A stretch of DNA of 52,419 bases from CAWJFP01 sp963842155 (GCA_963842155.1 CAWJFP010000019.1:1-52419); one strand, 5' to 3'; shown: positions 9,132 to 19,002, counted from the first letter of the stretch. The notes: generated by a model from the sequence alone, not told the origin. Made by a program: numbers and translations.

Positions 9132-9338
9132 CGGAGGTTCCCTGCTTGGCTCGGACAGGATGGCGGGCTTTCGCGCGTGGTCCGGTCGCGCGCGGCAAGG
9201 ATCGCACGCGACGAAGCCTTGTCAACGACGAGGTGGGAAGTCGGCCCCGGCGGGGGCCGCCTCGCCGCTGGGCGGGATGCTTGCATCGACCCGCCGATGG
9301 CGCAATAAAGCCCCTGCCGAAAAGGAGAACGACCGACG

Positions 9339-10421
9339 ATGCCGCCGCCCGACCGGGAGAAAACCGCGCTTATCACCGGCGCCACCGGGCAGGACGGCGC
9401 CTATCTGGCCGAGCTGCTGCTCGCCAAGGGCTATGTCGTGCACGGCATCAAGCGGCGCTCCTCCTCCTTCAACACCGGCCGCGTCGACCATCTCTATCGC
9501 GATCCGCATGAGAAGGGCGTCCGCTTCTTCCTCCATTACGGCGACGTTACCGATTCGACCAATATGATCCGCCTGGTGCAGGAGACGCGGCCGAGCGAGA
9601 TCTACAATCTCGCGGCGCAGAGCCATGTGGGGGTAAGCTTCGAGACTCCCGAATATACCGCGAACGCCGACGCCCTTGGCACCTTGCGCCTGCTCGAGGC
9701 CATCCGCATCCTAGGCATCGGCGCGCGCGCGCGCTTCTACCAGGCCTCGACCTCCGAGCTCTACGGCAACGCGCCAGAGCGGCCGCAGCGCGAGACCACG
9801 CCCTTCCGCCCGCGCAGCCCCTATGGCGCGGCCAAGCTTTACGGCTATTGGATCACCGTCAATTACCGCGAGGCCTACGGCTTCCACGCCTCGAACGGCA
9901 TTCTCTTCAATCATGAATCGCCGATCCGCGGCGAAACTTTCGTGACGCGCAAGATCACCCGCGCCGTCGCCGCCATCGCGCTCGGGCGGCAGCAGCGGCT
10001 CTATCTCGGCAATCTCGACGCCACGCGCGACTGGGGCCATGCGCGCGACTATGTCGAGGGCATGTGGCTCATGCTGCAGCAGCCCCAAGCCGACGATTAC
10101 GTGCTTGCCACGGGCGAAAGCCACAGCGTGCGCGAGCTCGTCGAGCTCGCCTTCAAGGAGATCGGCCGCGCGGTCGATTGGCGCGGCAAGGGCGTCGCCG
10201 AGCAGGGTATCGACCGGCGGAGCGGCGAGGTTCTGGTCGAGATCGACCGGCGCTATTTCCGCCCCACCGAGGTCGACGCGCTTTGCGGTGACGCGAGCAA
10301 GGCGCGCGAGCGCCTGGGCTGGCGCCATCGCACCAGCTTCGCCGAGCTCGTGCGCGAGATGGTGGCGGCCGATCTCGAGACGGTCAAAGGCGAGAGCACG
10401 GAGCGCGCCTCGCTCGCCTGA
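9339..10421 (+). CDS. gmd: GDP-mannose 4,6-dehydratase
   Basis: This enzyme converts GDP-mannose to GDP-4-keto-6-deoxy-mannose, the precursor of GDP-fucose, GDP-rhamnose and GDP-perosamine used in surface polysaccharides. The 360-residue SDR protein has the NADP-binding ITGATGQDGAYLAELL near the N-terminus, the active-site STSELYG, the catalytic pair in PYGAAKLYG, and the family signature NHESPIRGETFVTRKIT. AAGGAG lies 11 bases upstream of the ATG. No fcl, rmd or per partner is nearby, so the final sugar cannot be inferred. The polysaccharide exporter at 17.2 kb may be functionally connected. Confidence 0.97.
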   Translation: MPPPDREKTALITGATGQDGAYLAELLLAKGYVVHGIKRRSSSFNTGRVDHLYRDPHEKGVRFFLHYGDVTDSTNMIRLVQETRPSEIYNLAAQSHVGVSFETPEYTANADALGTLRLLEAIRILGIGARARFYQASTSELYGNAPERPQRETTPFRPRSPYGAAKLYGYWITVNYREAYGFHASNGILFNHESPIRGETFVTRKITRAVAAIALGRQQRLYLGNLDATRDWGHARDYVEGMWLMLQQPQADDYVLATGESHSVRELVELAFKEIGRAVDWRGKGVAEQGIDRRSGEVLVEIDRRYFRPTEVDALCGDASKARERLGWRHRTSFAELVREMVAADLETVKGESTERASLA

Positions 10422-10442
10422 GACGCCGACGCGGGCTTCCGA

Positions 10443-11144
10443 TCAGAATTTGTAGTTCAGCCCGATCTCGAAGCGGTCGATGCTGCCATTGACGGGGGTG
10501 ACCAACGGCGAGGGGCCGAAGGTGATATTCTGACGCCCGACGCCGATATGCTGATATTCGAATTTCCCGGTGACGTTCTGATAAAGCGCTACCTCGACGC
10601 CGGCGCCGCCCACCCAGCCGTAGAAGGTGGCGCTGCCCCTGCCGGTGTTGAAGCCGAAGCCGATATTGTTGTCGCTCGCATCGGCATGGACGACGGCGAG
10701 GCCGCCCGTCCCATAAAAGAGGAAATCGTCCCAGGCGTAGCCGGCGCGGGCACGCAGGGTCGAGGTCCAATTAATATTGGCCTTGAGATTGGAGGGAAAC
10801 AGGCTGGTCGGGTCGGGTACCGCAGTCCCGTTGACGTCCGCGACGGAGAAATCCGCCTCCGCGCCGAAGACGAAGGGCCCGAGCTGGAAATTATAGCCGG
10901 CTTGCGGGCCGCCGAAGACACCGTCGAGATCGATCGAGCCCGAGGGCCCGGCGCCGAGGGCGCCGAAATTCGAGCTGTAGTCCGAGCGGTCGGTCAAATA
11001 GCCGACATGCGCGCCGACATAGGGACCCGTCCAATCGTAGGCGGGACCGCCCGGCGTCATCAGCGTGCCGGCTTGGCTCTGGGCAATTGCGAGAGCAACC
11101 GCAGCCGGGACGATCGCGGACAGCAGCAGCGATTTGTGCAACAT
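10443..11144 (-). CDS. Outer-membrane beta-barrel protein (opacity/Omp25-like)
   Basis: The 233-residue product has a signal peptide ending near SQAG. An eight-stranded barrel pattern of alternating hydrophobic residues follows (YDWTGPYVGAHVGY, GPQAGYNFQLGPFVFGAEAD, TLRARAGYAWDDFLFYGTGG) and it ends ...GLNYKF with the C-terminal Phe typical of barrel proteins. This is the pattern of alphaproteobacterial Omp25/Omp31-type surface proteins. I chose the ATG at 11144 because GGAG lies about 9 bases upstream; an ATG at 11159 is also possible. The gene is convergent with gmd, with only about 20 bases between stops. Confidence 0.85.
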   Translation of the reverse strand: MLHKSLLLSAIVPAAVALAIAQSQAGTLMTPGGPAYDWTGPYVGAHVGYLTDRSDYSSNFGALGAGPSGSIDLDGVFGGPQAGYNFQLGPFVFGAEADFSVADVNGTAVPDPTSLFPSNLKANINWTSTLRARAGYAWDDFLFYGTGGLAVVHADASDNNIGFGFNTGRGSATFYGWVGGAGVEVALYQNVTGKFEYQHIGVGRQNITFGPSPLVTPVNGSIDRFEIGLNYKF

Positions 11145-11230
11145 CGAACAGCGCTCCATGACGTGACGGCTGCGTCCGCTCCTATCACGCATGGCTTGCG
11201 GCGGCAACTATTCGCCATCTGTCACGCGGC

Positions 11231-12094
11231 TTACGCGGATCGGCTTTCGAGGGCGGCTAGCTCTTCCTCCTCGAGCTGCAGGGACCGCGCCGCCCAGTTC
11301 TCCTCGAAATGCGCCATCGACGAGGTGCCGGGGATGGGCAACATCGCGGGCGAGCGGTGCAGCAGCCAGGCGAGGGCGATCTGCGCCGGCGTGGCGTGAT
11401 GGCGCTCCGCGATCTGGGCGAGCCGGCGCGATCCCGCAAGGGAGCCCGAGCCCAGCGGATACCAGGGGATAAAAGCGAGCCCTTCCTCGGCGCAGGCCTC
11501 GAGCACCCCCTCGTGGCCACGGTCATCGAAATTGTAGCGGTTCTGCACCGAGACGACGGTGGCAAGCGCCTGCGCCGCGCGGAGCTGGCGCAGGTTGAAA
11601 TTCGAGACGCCGATATGGCGGATCTTGCCTTGGCGCTGCAGCTCGACCAGCGCGCCGATCGACTTGGCGAGCGGGACGTTCGGATCGACGGTATGGAGCT
11701 GATAGAGATCGATGCGCTCGAGCCGCAGGCGCTTGAGGCTGCCCTCGCAGGCGGCGCGCAGATGGGCGGGCCGGCAATCGGCATCCCAACGGTTGGCGCC
11801 GGGACGCACCAGGCCGCCCTTGGTCGCGATGACGAGGCCGCGCGGATAGGGATGCAGCGCCTCGGCGATCAAGGTCTCGCTCACCGCCGGGCCGTAGGAA
11901 TCCGCCGTATCGATGAGGGTGACGCCCGACTTGACGACATGGCGCAACAGCGCGATGCAGCCTGCACGGTCGGGCGGCTCGCCCCAGATGCCGCGGCCGG
12001 TGATGCGCATGGCGCCGAAGCCCAGCCGCGCGACGGTGAGATCGCCGCCGATGGTGATGCTGCCGCCGCTCGCCTTCGATGTCCGTCGCGCCAT
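11231..12094 (-). CDS. Aldo/keto reductase
   Basis: The 287-residue NADPH-dependent oxidoreductase has a TIM-barrel fold. The catalytic tetrad is visible: Asp in DTADSYG with its Tyr, Lys in IATKGG, and His in YQLHTVDPN. Further family motifs are IGVSNFNLRQLRAA, QNRYN and the C-terminal cofactor-binding PIPGTSSMAHFEEN. The substrate cannot be told from sequence. It is divergent from the enoyl-CoA hydratase gene (80-base spacer), and neither neighbour indicates a pathway. Confidence 0.93.
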   Translation of the reverse strand: MARRTSKASGGSITIGGDLTVARLGFGAMRITGRGIWGEPPDRAGCIALLRHVVKSGVTLIDTADSYGPAVSETLIAEALHPYPRGLVIATKGGLVRPGANRWDADCRPAHLRAACEGSLKRLRLERIDLYQLHTVDPNVPLAKSIGALVELQRQGKIRHIGVSNFNLRQLRAAQALATVVSVQNRYNFDDRGHEGVLEACAEEGLAFIPWYPLGSGSLAGSRRLAQIAERHHATPAQIALAWLLHRSPAMLPIPGTSSMAHFEENWAARSLQLEEEELAALESRSA

Positions 12095-12174
12095 GGCTCT
12101 GGCGTCCTTCCGCTCCCGGTTATAGCCTGCCGCGCGAGCCCAAGGAACGCGAAATCGGCCGCGGGGAGGCGCCC

Positions 12175-13032
12175 ATGAGCGTCGAGAGCTTCAAGAGCAT
12201 TCTTTACGCGACGGCAGGCCGCGTCGCCACCATCACGCTCAACCGCCCCGAGCGGCTGAACGCGATCGACGAGCATATGCCGGGCGAGCTGGCCCAAGCC
12301 GTGGAGGCGGCGAACGCGGACAAGGCGATCCATGTCATCGTCGTGACGGGCGCCGGCCGCGCCTTCTCGGCCGGCTACGATCTCAAGGACTATGCCGAGA
12401 AGCCGCGCGGGCAGCCGGGCTCGCAGGAGATGCCGTGGGACGCCACGGTCGATTTCGCCATGATGAGCGCCAATACGCGGAACTTCATGTCGCTCTGGCG
12501 CTCCTACAAGCCGACCATCGCCAAGATCCGCGGCTTCGCCGTGGCGGGCGGCAGCGACATCGCGCTCTGCTGCGATCTCGTGGTGATGGCCGAGGAGGCG
12601 CGCATCGGCTATCCGCCGGCGCGCGTCTGGGGCGTGCCGACGCCGGCCATGTGGGTCTATCGCCTGGGCGCGGAGCGGGCCAAGCGCATGCTGTTGACGG
12701 GCGACCTGGTGGGCGGGCGCGAGGCCAAGGCGATGGGCCTCGTGCTCGAGGCCGTGCCCGAGGCCGAGCTCGACGCGGCGGTCGAGCGACTCGCCCGGCG
12801 CATGGCAAGCGTGCCGCGCAACCAGCTCATGATGAATAAGCTGATGATCAACGCCGCTTACGAAAATATGGGCCTCGCCACCACGCAGATGCTGGCCACC
12901 TTCTTCGACGGCATGGCGCGCCATTCGCCCGAAGGCGTCTGGTTCAAGGCGCGCGCCGAGGAGGTGGGCTTCAAGCAGGCGGTCGAGGAACGCGATTCCG
13001 GCGTGCCCATCGCGCCGGAGGTGGGGAGGTAG
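12175..13032 (+). CDS. Enoyl-CoA hydratase/isomerase family protein
   Basis: The 285-residue crotonase-fold enzyme carries the N-terminal ITLNRPERLNAID, the oxyanion-hole segments GAGRAFSAGYDLKDY and RGFAVAGGSDIALCCDLV, and EEARIGYPPARVWGVP. Crotonase-type hydratases use two Glu residues. Here the position after the second oxyanion segment is occupied by other residues, so the exact reaction (hydration, isomerisation or hydrolysis) is open. The ATG at 12175 follows GGGGAGG; the frame remains open further upstream without a better start. It is probably involved in acyl-CoA metabolism, but the neighbours do not help. Confidence 0.9.
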   Translation: MSVESFKSILYATAGRVATITLNRPERLNAIDEHMPGELAQAVEAANADKAIHVIVVTGAGRAFSAGYDLKDYAEKPRGQPGSQEMPWDATVDFAMMSANTRNFMSLWRSYKPTIAKIRGFAVAGGSDIALCCDLVVMAEEARIGYPPARVWGVPTPAMWVYRLGAERAKRMLLTGDLVGGREAKAMGLVLEAVPEAELDAAVERLARRMASVPRNQLMMNKLMINAAYENMGLATTQMLATFFDGMARHSPEGVWFKARAEEVGFKQAVEERDSGVPIAPEVGR

Positions 13033-13104
13033 AGGAAAGAGTTGGTGCAGGCCGCCCGCTCTCGCCATGATTTCGCTCCCCTTCGCGGCGAAGCGCGTGC
13101 GAAG

Positions 13105-15345
13105 CTACTTTCCGGCGGTCGTGCCGCCCTGAGAGACGCTGCCTTGGGACACAGTGAAAGTAATAGGATCTCCGATAGCGACCGGCTTCTTATTCGGCGC
13201 TACGATACCCATCGTCGTGACGGTGACCGGGTGCTGCGACGAAAGGTTGCCGAGCTCGAGGATAATTACCGTACCAGCCGATACAGAAATGGTGCCGTCG
13301 CTGCCAAGTAGTACGGATCCGAGAGTTGCGTCGTGGCGCACGTCGCCGCCCGAAACAACCAATGTCAACGGCGCGGCAACGCCGCCGCCGTCGGTCAACT
13401 TTCCGATTGCCAGAGACACATGCGCGACGCCGCTTTGATCTGCTACCAGCACGGTATCTGTCGCCTTGACGGGATTCGTCGTCTTCTTTGCTTCGGTTTT
13501 GACGAGGACGATTGGATAATCTCTGCTCGACGGTCCATCGATTTCAGCGGCTTGGCTGTCGATTTCAAAGAAGAGCGATGACGGACCGGGTACTTTCGGT
13601 GTTGTCTGGGCCGGTGCCTTCGAGGGGGCGCCATTTTTCTTCGCAGAAGCGGTGATTGGAGGCTTCGTAAGATGCGCCGCCAGCGCAAGCGAATCTGGAT
13701 CGAACCCTAGATTGATAAGCGAGGGAAAAACGACATCGATTTCGGCACCCTCCTTCGTCACTGAAATCGAAGTGGGCAAGAGGCTCACCTTCTGTTCGGC
13801 TGCGCATGGCGCGGCATATAGGCACGCGGTAAGCTTGGCCCGGAGCTTCTTCGTATCGATCAGCCCCTTTCCGCCGTGCAACACCGCCGTTGCATTTTGC
13901 TTCCCGTCATCTGTGATCACCACCAGCTGATCTTTGTCTGGCAGCGTCGGGTGGGAAGGGGCGTGCAATGGGATGACGAACGTTGAATAGCGCGAATCGG
14001 CTTGCAGCTCTTCCAACGAAGCAATGACTCGTTGCAATTTCAATTCCTCTTGCGTGCCAGGCTGCGGGCTTAGGCAGCTTTGGACCATCTTGTAATCGCC
14101 GCGGTCGACTGCCCTAAGCAGATTCAAATATGTGGTTATTTCGGGCTCCGTCTTTATTTCCTCTTCGCCGTTGGAGCAGGCGTGGTCGGGTTGCCGCGCC
14201 GTAACGCGTGGGATGCAATCTCCGCCTACTTCGCCGTAGCCATATTCGTGGGCCTTCGCAGCGACCTTTTTTGCCAAGACGCCTCGACATCGGCTGGGAC
14301 CCGTGGCTAAAGTCTCGCCTTTCGGAGAAAGGAAGGTCGTGTTTGTCGTTACCGAGAGACGATCGATCTGCTCCGCGTCGGTTTTGCCCCACCGCGTCAT
14401 GACGACCACCGACACATTGTAGCTGCGGGGCACCATCGCTTGGCCACTGGAACCCGAATTCTCGGCGCCGAGGCGGATACGAAGCGTGCTGTCGCTCACG
14501 CGGCCAGCCGTGACCAGGCTGTTCTTGTCGAGTCCGACGATGCTGTTGAACTTATCGGACGCGCCTCCGACGCTGCCGTTGGCACCGATGCCATGAAGCG
14601 TGCCGGCCAGCTGAAGAGCCGCCTGCCGGAGCGATTGTATGCTTCGCCCGACATTCGTGGTTTCCAGCTCATCCGTGATGATCAGCGGAAAAAGCTTTAT
14701 GGGCGCCAACCCGCCGGCATTCGCATCCGCCTCCCCTGAGGTAGCGACGGACTCGCTCCAATTACCCGGAAGCAGCGTGATATCCGTATAAGCATCGTAA
14801 TTGAGGTCCTTTTTCTTCGGCTGCAGATTGACCTGGAATGTAATGAGATACACCTGGTAGCCGTCGGGCAGAACCTCGGTGGAGATCTGGTTGTCGAGGA
14901 TTTGCGCTTCCTGGTAGAGCGCCGTGCCGGCGGTCAATAAGGTGCCCGCATCGATTCCTGTCGCCACCGGTGCTTTGGTCAGATCGGGTGTTGGGGCGTT
15001 GGCAGGCAAAGCCGTGGAAGCGGCACCGGAGGAGGATGGCGCGGTTCCCGCCAAGTTGACGCTTAAGCCGGCCGCGAACGTCGAAAGAAACTGACTGACC
15101 TCGACTTCTGTCGTCTGTGCCGCCATGGTTCGTGCTTGATCGATCGTCAAGGCGTTGTTCGGCGCGAGTTTCGCCGAAATATCGGACCAGGGCACGGCCG
15201 GATACGCCGAAACAAAGACGTTCGCTGCCTCCTGGGAGGTGGCGACCGTCGAGGTCTGGAGGAGAGTCATCGACTGGCAACTGCCAAGCACCAGCATAAA
15301 GGCCGCCAATGCGGCAATGCTCGGCCGAACAGATCGCCTGTTCAT
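13105..15345 (-). CDS. Large predicted lipoprotein of unknown family
   Basis: The 746-residue product has a lipoprotein signal (MLVLGSC, lipidated Cys about residue 23), so it is probably anchored to the outer membrane. The start at 15345 has a G-rich ribosome-binding site. I see no enzyme motif. The N-terminal half is Ala/Ser-rich and then mixed (QVYLITFQVNLQPKKKDLNYDAYTDI). A Cys-containing middle (CRGVLAKK, CIPRV, ACLYAAPC) follows. The C-terminal ~200 residues look like Ig-like or BACON-like beta domains with Thr/Ser/Val repeats, ending in a Gly/Ser/Thr tail. GC is visibly lower than in neighbouring genes, hinting at acquisition. It is a monocistronic-looking gene. Confidence 0.72.
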   Translation of the reverse strand: MNRRSVRPSIAALAAFMLVLGSCQSMTLLQTSTVATSQEAANVFVSAYPAVPWSDISAKLAPNNALTIDQARTMAAQTTEVEVSQFLSTFAAGLSVNLAGTAPSSSGAASTALPANAPTPDLTKAPVATGIDAGTLLTAGTALYQEAQILDNQISTEVLPDGYQVYLITFQVNLQPKKKDLNYDAYTDITLLPGNWSESVATSGEADANAGGLAPIKLFPLIITDELETTNVGRSIQSLRQAALQLAGTLHGIGANGSVGGASDKFNSIVGLDKNSLVTAGRVSDSTLRIRLGAENSGSSGQAMVPRSYNVSVVVMTRWGKTDAEQIDRLSVTTNTTFLSPKGETLATGPSRCRGVLAKKVAAKAHEYGYGEVGGDCIPRVTARQPDHACSNGEEEIKTEPEITTYLNLLRAVDRGDYKMVQSCLSPQPGTQEELKLQRVIASLEELQADSRYSTFVIPLHAPSHPTLPDKDQLVVITDDGKQNATAVLHGGKGLIDTKKLRAKLTACLYAAPCAAEQKVSLLPTSISVTKEGAEIDVVFPSLINLGFDPDSLALAAHLTKPPITASAKKNGAPSKAPAQTTPKVPGPSSLFFEIDSQAAEIDGPSSRDYPIVLVKTEAKKTTNPVKATDTVLVADQSGVAHVSLAIGKLTDGGGVAAPLTLVVSGGDVRHDATLGSVLLGSDGTISVSAGTVIILELGNLSSQHPVTVTTMGIVAPNKKPVAIGDPITFTVSQGSVSQGGTTAGK

Positions 15346-15454
15346 ATTGCCCCCGCCCCCCTTCCACGGTGCCTGGGGAATTTCTCCTAAAAGTATATTA
15401 TGTGATAGCGCATACAATTAAAAGCGCCAAGCGGATAGGCAGCCAGGGCGCCCT

Positions 15455-15610
15455 TCAATCGTCTGGTAGCTCAGTGGTAATCCCGTCGACGTCGCGATGC
15501 CCGTTAATGACGCTGACGATCTCGACCCCGTCGCTTCGAGCACGATCGATAACGACATTGGAGCACATGACCGGGGATCGGAATGGATGACCAGGGATCG
15601 GAGGTTCGGG
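15455..15610 (-). pseudogene. ParE/RelE-type toxin C-terminal remnant
   Basis: A short minus-strand frame ends with DGVEIVSVINGHRDVDGI, closely resembling the last beta strands of ParE/RelE plasmid-stabilisation toxins (typically ...IEIVRVLHGARD...). There is no start codon, the N-terminal half is absent, and no antitoxin gene flanks it, so I read it as a decayed toxin-antitoxin fragment. It lies in a 341-base spacer between two genes that otherwise shows nothing. The match is by eye on fewer than 40 residues. Confidence 0.45.
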
Positions 15611-15686
15611 GAGTGGCCCATCGGCTTGAGCGGCGCCGGCCCATGCTAAGATCGGCGCGAAAAATCCAGCGCGGCGGAGCCATGCG

Positions 15687-16718
15687 ATGACGGGTAGTTC
15701 TCCCTCGGACGGCGCGGGCTTCGGCTTGCCAGCCCGCGTCGCCGCGTGGCGCGCTATCGGCCGCGGCGGCACGCTCGCCATCTGTCTGGTCGCGTTCGTC
15801 TTCGCGCTTGCCGCGATCGCGCGCGCGGCCGACGATCCCGGCGCGACGGCCGCCCTCGGCGGATTGGCGGCGCAAGGCGAATGGCGCAAGATCATCGCGA
15901 TAACCGGCAAGGCGCTCGATGCCGGCGAAAGCGACGTCTTGCGCAAAGATGCCGTACTCGATGCCGATCGGCTGCGCCGAATGGATTGGCTGATCTACGC
16001 CTATCTGCAGACCGGGCAGGACGACAAAGCCAAGGCCGTTGTCGAAATTCGCGACCTCTCCCATTTGTCCGCCGGCCGCGAGCTCGCCGGCGACCTGGCG
16101 CTGGAGGCCATGCCGCTGCGCTACGCGCTCGAGCGCGACGATTGGAGGGCCGCGGCGTCGCAGCCGGTCGCCGAAAGCGCCTTCCCTCAAGCGCTTGCGC
16201 TCGCTTATTTCGGTCGCGCCCTCGGCGCGGCCCGCGGCGGCAATCTCGCGGCCGCCCGCACCGAGCTGGCCGCGCTAGAGAATCTTCAGGCGCAGCTCGG
16301 CGTCAAGGCGGACCCTCATGGCGCGACAAGGGCCGAGAGCGAGCTCGACGCCGCGAAGGCCTGGATCGCGCTCGCGGAGGGACGAAACGCCGACGCGCTC
16401 CGCCTGATGCGTGCGGCGGCCGCGCTCGAAGACGACAGCGGCAAAAGCGAGCTCGCCGGGAGCGGGCTGCTGCCGATGCGCGAGCTTTTGGCGGACATGC
16501 TGCTCGACGGGAACGACGCCGCCGCCGCTCTCGAGCAATATGAGGCGTCGTTGCAGCGAGCGCCGGGGCGGCTCCGCGGCTATTGGGGCGCCGCCCAAGC
16601 CGCCGAGAAGGCCGGCAATCTCGCCAAGGCGAAGAGCTATTACGGCAAATTCGCGTCGCTCTGCCACGCCGAGGACTGCGTCAGGCCGGGCCTTCTGACG
16701 GCCGCCAAGCGGCAATAG
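15687..16718 (+). CDS. Secreted/anchored TPR-like helical-repeat protein
   Basis: The 343-residue product starts at an ATG seven bases after GGAG. A hydrophobic segment at about residues 29-47 (LAICLVAFVFALAAIARAA) is a signal peptide or anchor. The rest is Ala-rich helical repeat: AQGEWRKIIAITGKALDAGE, MDWLIYAYLQTGQDDKAKAV, and a final TPR pair near LEQYEASLQRAPGRLRGYWG and GNLAKAKSYYGKFASLC. Two Cys near the end (SLCHAEDCV) could form a disulfide or bind a metal. Proteins of this architecture are usually scaffolds. No specific partner is suggested by the neighbours. Confidence 0.75.
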   Translation: MTGSSPSDGAGFGLPARVAAWRAIGRGGTLAICLVAFVFALAAIARAADDPGATAALGGLAAQGEWRKIIAITGKALDAGESDVLRKDAVLDADRLRRMDWLIYAYLQTGQDDKAKAVVEIRDLSHLSAGRELAGDLALEAMPLRYALERDDWRAAASQPVAESAFPQALALAYFGRALGAARGGNLAAARTELAALENLQAQLGVKADPHGATRAESELDAAKAWIALAEGRNADALRLMRAAAALEDDSGKSELAGSGLLPMRELLADMLLDGNDAAAALEQYEASLQRAPGRLRGYWGAAQAAEKAGNLAKAKSYYGKFASLCHAEDCVRPGLLTAAKRQ

Positions 16719-16774
16719 GGGCCGCTACGGCGCCATCCAACGAGATTTGCCTCCCATCCCCGACCGCGCTGCGA

Positions 16775-16851
16775 TGGTGTCCCCGGCGGGATTCGAACCC
16801 ACGGCCTACAGATTAGGAATCTGTCGCTCTATCCTGCTGAGCTACGGGGAC
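16775..16851 (-). tRNA. tRNA-Arg (anticodon CCU)
   Basis: Read on the minus strand, the sequence folds into a complete cloverleaf. The acceptor stem GTCCCCG pairs with CGGGGAC. The D arm includes AGCTCAGCAGGATAGAGC. The anticodon arm is ACAGA-TTCCTAA-TCTGT with anticodon CCT, and the T arm has GGTTCGAATCC. The 3' CCA is encoded (plus-strand TGG at 16775-16777). tRNA-Arg genes are common integration targets, but no integrase or repeated attachment site is seen here. Confidence 0.97.
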
Positions 16852-17167
16852 ATCCTTCTCGCCAGCCGCTGGATGTGACGCGGCAGATCGCGATATTTCC
16901 ACCGCCGCAATAGGGAATTTATCAGGTCTTTATCGGCTCTCATAGAATCTCCGGCCCGCCGAGCCGCAGCCCTACAGCCGCTCCCATGACGCCCAGCTGA
17001 CCGTGGCACCGTTCCGTCGCCGGGGGCTGCGGGACATGGTTGCGTGCCATCGCGGACATATGCAATGGTGAAAGCAAATCCTGCCCGGCGCGTTCAGGGG
17101 GACGGCTCGGCATGCTCACATCATCCGTCGCCGATACGGACAACCCCGCCAATGGAGGAGGCCGCAA
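16852..17167. other. Spacer between tRNA-Arg and polysaccharide export gene
   Basis: About 316 bases without a gene I can support. Immediately before the next gene lies GGAGGAGG, its ribosome-binding site. A promoter for the export gene must lie here, but I could not pick out -35/-10 boxes with confidence. Minus-strand open frames here are only shadows of high GC. Confidence 0.4.
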
Positions 17168-19002
17168 ATGATGAGGCATCGCGGCGTGCGCGCGCTGAGC
17201 GCCGCTTTCGCGCTCGCCCTTGCGCTGCACGGGGGATGGGTAGCGGGTGCGGCCGCGCAACCGGCCCCGCCCTCGTCGGTGACGCAGCCCGCTGCCCAGA
17301 CCGCGCCGCAGACCCTGCCGCAGACGCCGGGCTTTCCGACCTTCCAGCTTCCGATCGACAATTCGATCAAGAACCGCGGCCAGGTTCCGAGCCCCCTTCG
17401 CCGACGGCGCCCACGCCGCTCTCTCCGGGGGTCGAGCCAATTCAGCCCATCACGGGCAACGTCATCACGGGCGCCCCGCAGAATCCGCAGGCCCCGCTGC
17501 CGGCGAGCGCCGCGCCGCCCTTCGGCTCCCAGCTTTTTCTCGGCCAGCCGCAGCTTTTCGGTCCCGTCGCCATCAACCGCAATTATATCGTCTCGCCTGG
17601 CGATCAGATCGACATCCAAGTATGGGGAGCCTTCGCCTACAACGGCGTTCAGGGCGTCGACCCGCAGGGCAATATCTTCATCCCGCAGGTCGGCCCCATC
17701 CATGTCGCCGGCGTCACCGCCAATAATCTGATCGGCGCCGCGACGGCCGCGGTGAGGCACGTCTTCACCGAGAACGTGTTCGTCTATGCCAGCCTCTTGA
17801 GCAAGCAGCCCGTCGCGGTTTATGTCACGGGCGCCGTCAAGGCGCCCGGACGTTTTTCCGGCGACCGCCTCAATTCGCCGTTGCAGTTCATTCTGCAGGC
17901 GGGCGGCATCAACCCGAAGGCCGGCTCGTTCCGCGACCTGCGCATCACACGCGCGGGCAAGCTCCTGGCGCAAATCGATCTCTACGCGTTCCTCACGGGG
18001 CTCGACCTGCCATCGCCCAATTTCCAGGACAACGACACCATCTTCGTCGGCTTCCAGCATCCCACCGTGACCGCGGAAGGCGACGTCCAGAACAACTACG
18101 CCTTCGAGCTGGACCCGCAATCGGCCACCGGCGGCGACGTGATCGCGCTCGCGCGCCCCAATCCGACGGTGTCCTATGTCTCGATCCAGGGCCTGCGCAA
18201 CGACAGGCCCTATAACGCCTATATGAAGCTGGCCGACTTCCGGACGATGAAGATCGCCAGCGGCGACATCTACAATTTCCGCTCCGACTACGTCAGCGAC
18301 ACGATCTTCGTGAATGTGAACGGCCAATCGGACGGCCCGTCCTCCTTCATCGTGCAGCGCGGCGCGCGCGTCGGCGAAGTGCTCAAGATGATCCAGATCG
18401 ACCCGGCGATCGCCGATTTGCCTGCGATCTATCTGCGCCGCAAGAGCGTGGCCTTGCAGCAGCAGCAGGCGCTCGACCAGCAGCTTGGGCAGCTGCAGCG
18501 CAGCGTGCTGACCAAGACCTCGCTGACGCAGACCGATGCGGCGCTCAACACCCAGGAGGCGCAGCTCGTCGAGGCTTTCATCCAACAAGCGCGGTCGTAC
18601 AAGCCGGAAGGACGCCTGGTGCTCGCGACGGCCGTCGACCGCGACGCGGTGATGCTCGAGCCCGAAGACGAGATCGTGATCCCGGCGAAGACCGATGTCG
18701 TGCTGGTCACGGGCGAGGTGCGGTTGCCCCAAAGCGTGGTCTTCACGCCCGATCGCAAGCTCACCAGCTATACCAAGATGGCGGGTGGCTATACCGATCG
18801 CGCGGACCGCTCGACCTTCGTCGTGCTGCATGCCAGCGGCGAGATCGAGACCGGCGGCGACAGCGTGACCATCCGCTCGGGCGACCAGATCATGGTCATG
18901 CCGCGCGTCGATTCGCACGACATCGCCGTCATTTCCGACATCGCCACGATCATCTACGAGGTCGCGGTATCGACCGGCGTGACGCTCCGCCTGACGCAGT
19001 GA
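17168..19002 (+). CDS. Polysaccharide export outer-membrane protein (Wza/OMA family), single frameshift
   Basis: The protein is predicted to form or gate the export channel for a surface polysaccharide. The frame starting at 17168 (GGAGGAGG site, ATGATG) encodes a signal peptide and a Pro/Gln-rich lead. At the C5 run 17392-17396 the frame must slip by one base to continue into NYIVSPGDQIDIQVWGAF, the polysaccharide-export (PF02563-type) signature, and several SLBB-like domains (YVTGAVKAPGRF, VLVTGEVRLPQSVVF). A Gln-rich probable coiled coil (QQQQALDQQLGQLQ) lies in the middle. Loss of one C from the run explains the break, so a sequencing or assembly error is likely. Joined length is about 611 residues. 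No copolymerase or glycosyltransferase genes flank it. Confidence 0.85.

Noticed and set aside
15460..15520. tRNA-like start (GGTAGCTCAGTGGTAAT)
   Set aside because: Only a D-arm-like stretch is present; no anticodon or T arm follows at the right spacing.
16775..17167. tRNA-Arg as an integration site for a mobile island
   Set aside because: No integrase, repeated tRNA 3' end or composition change is seen next to it within the window.
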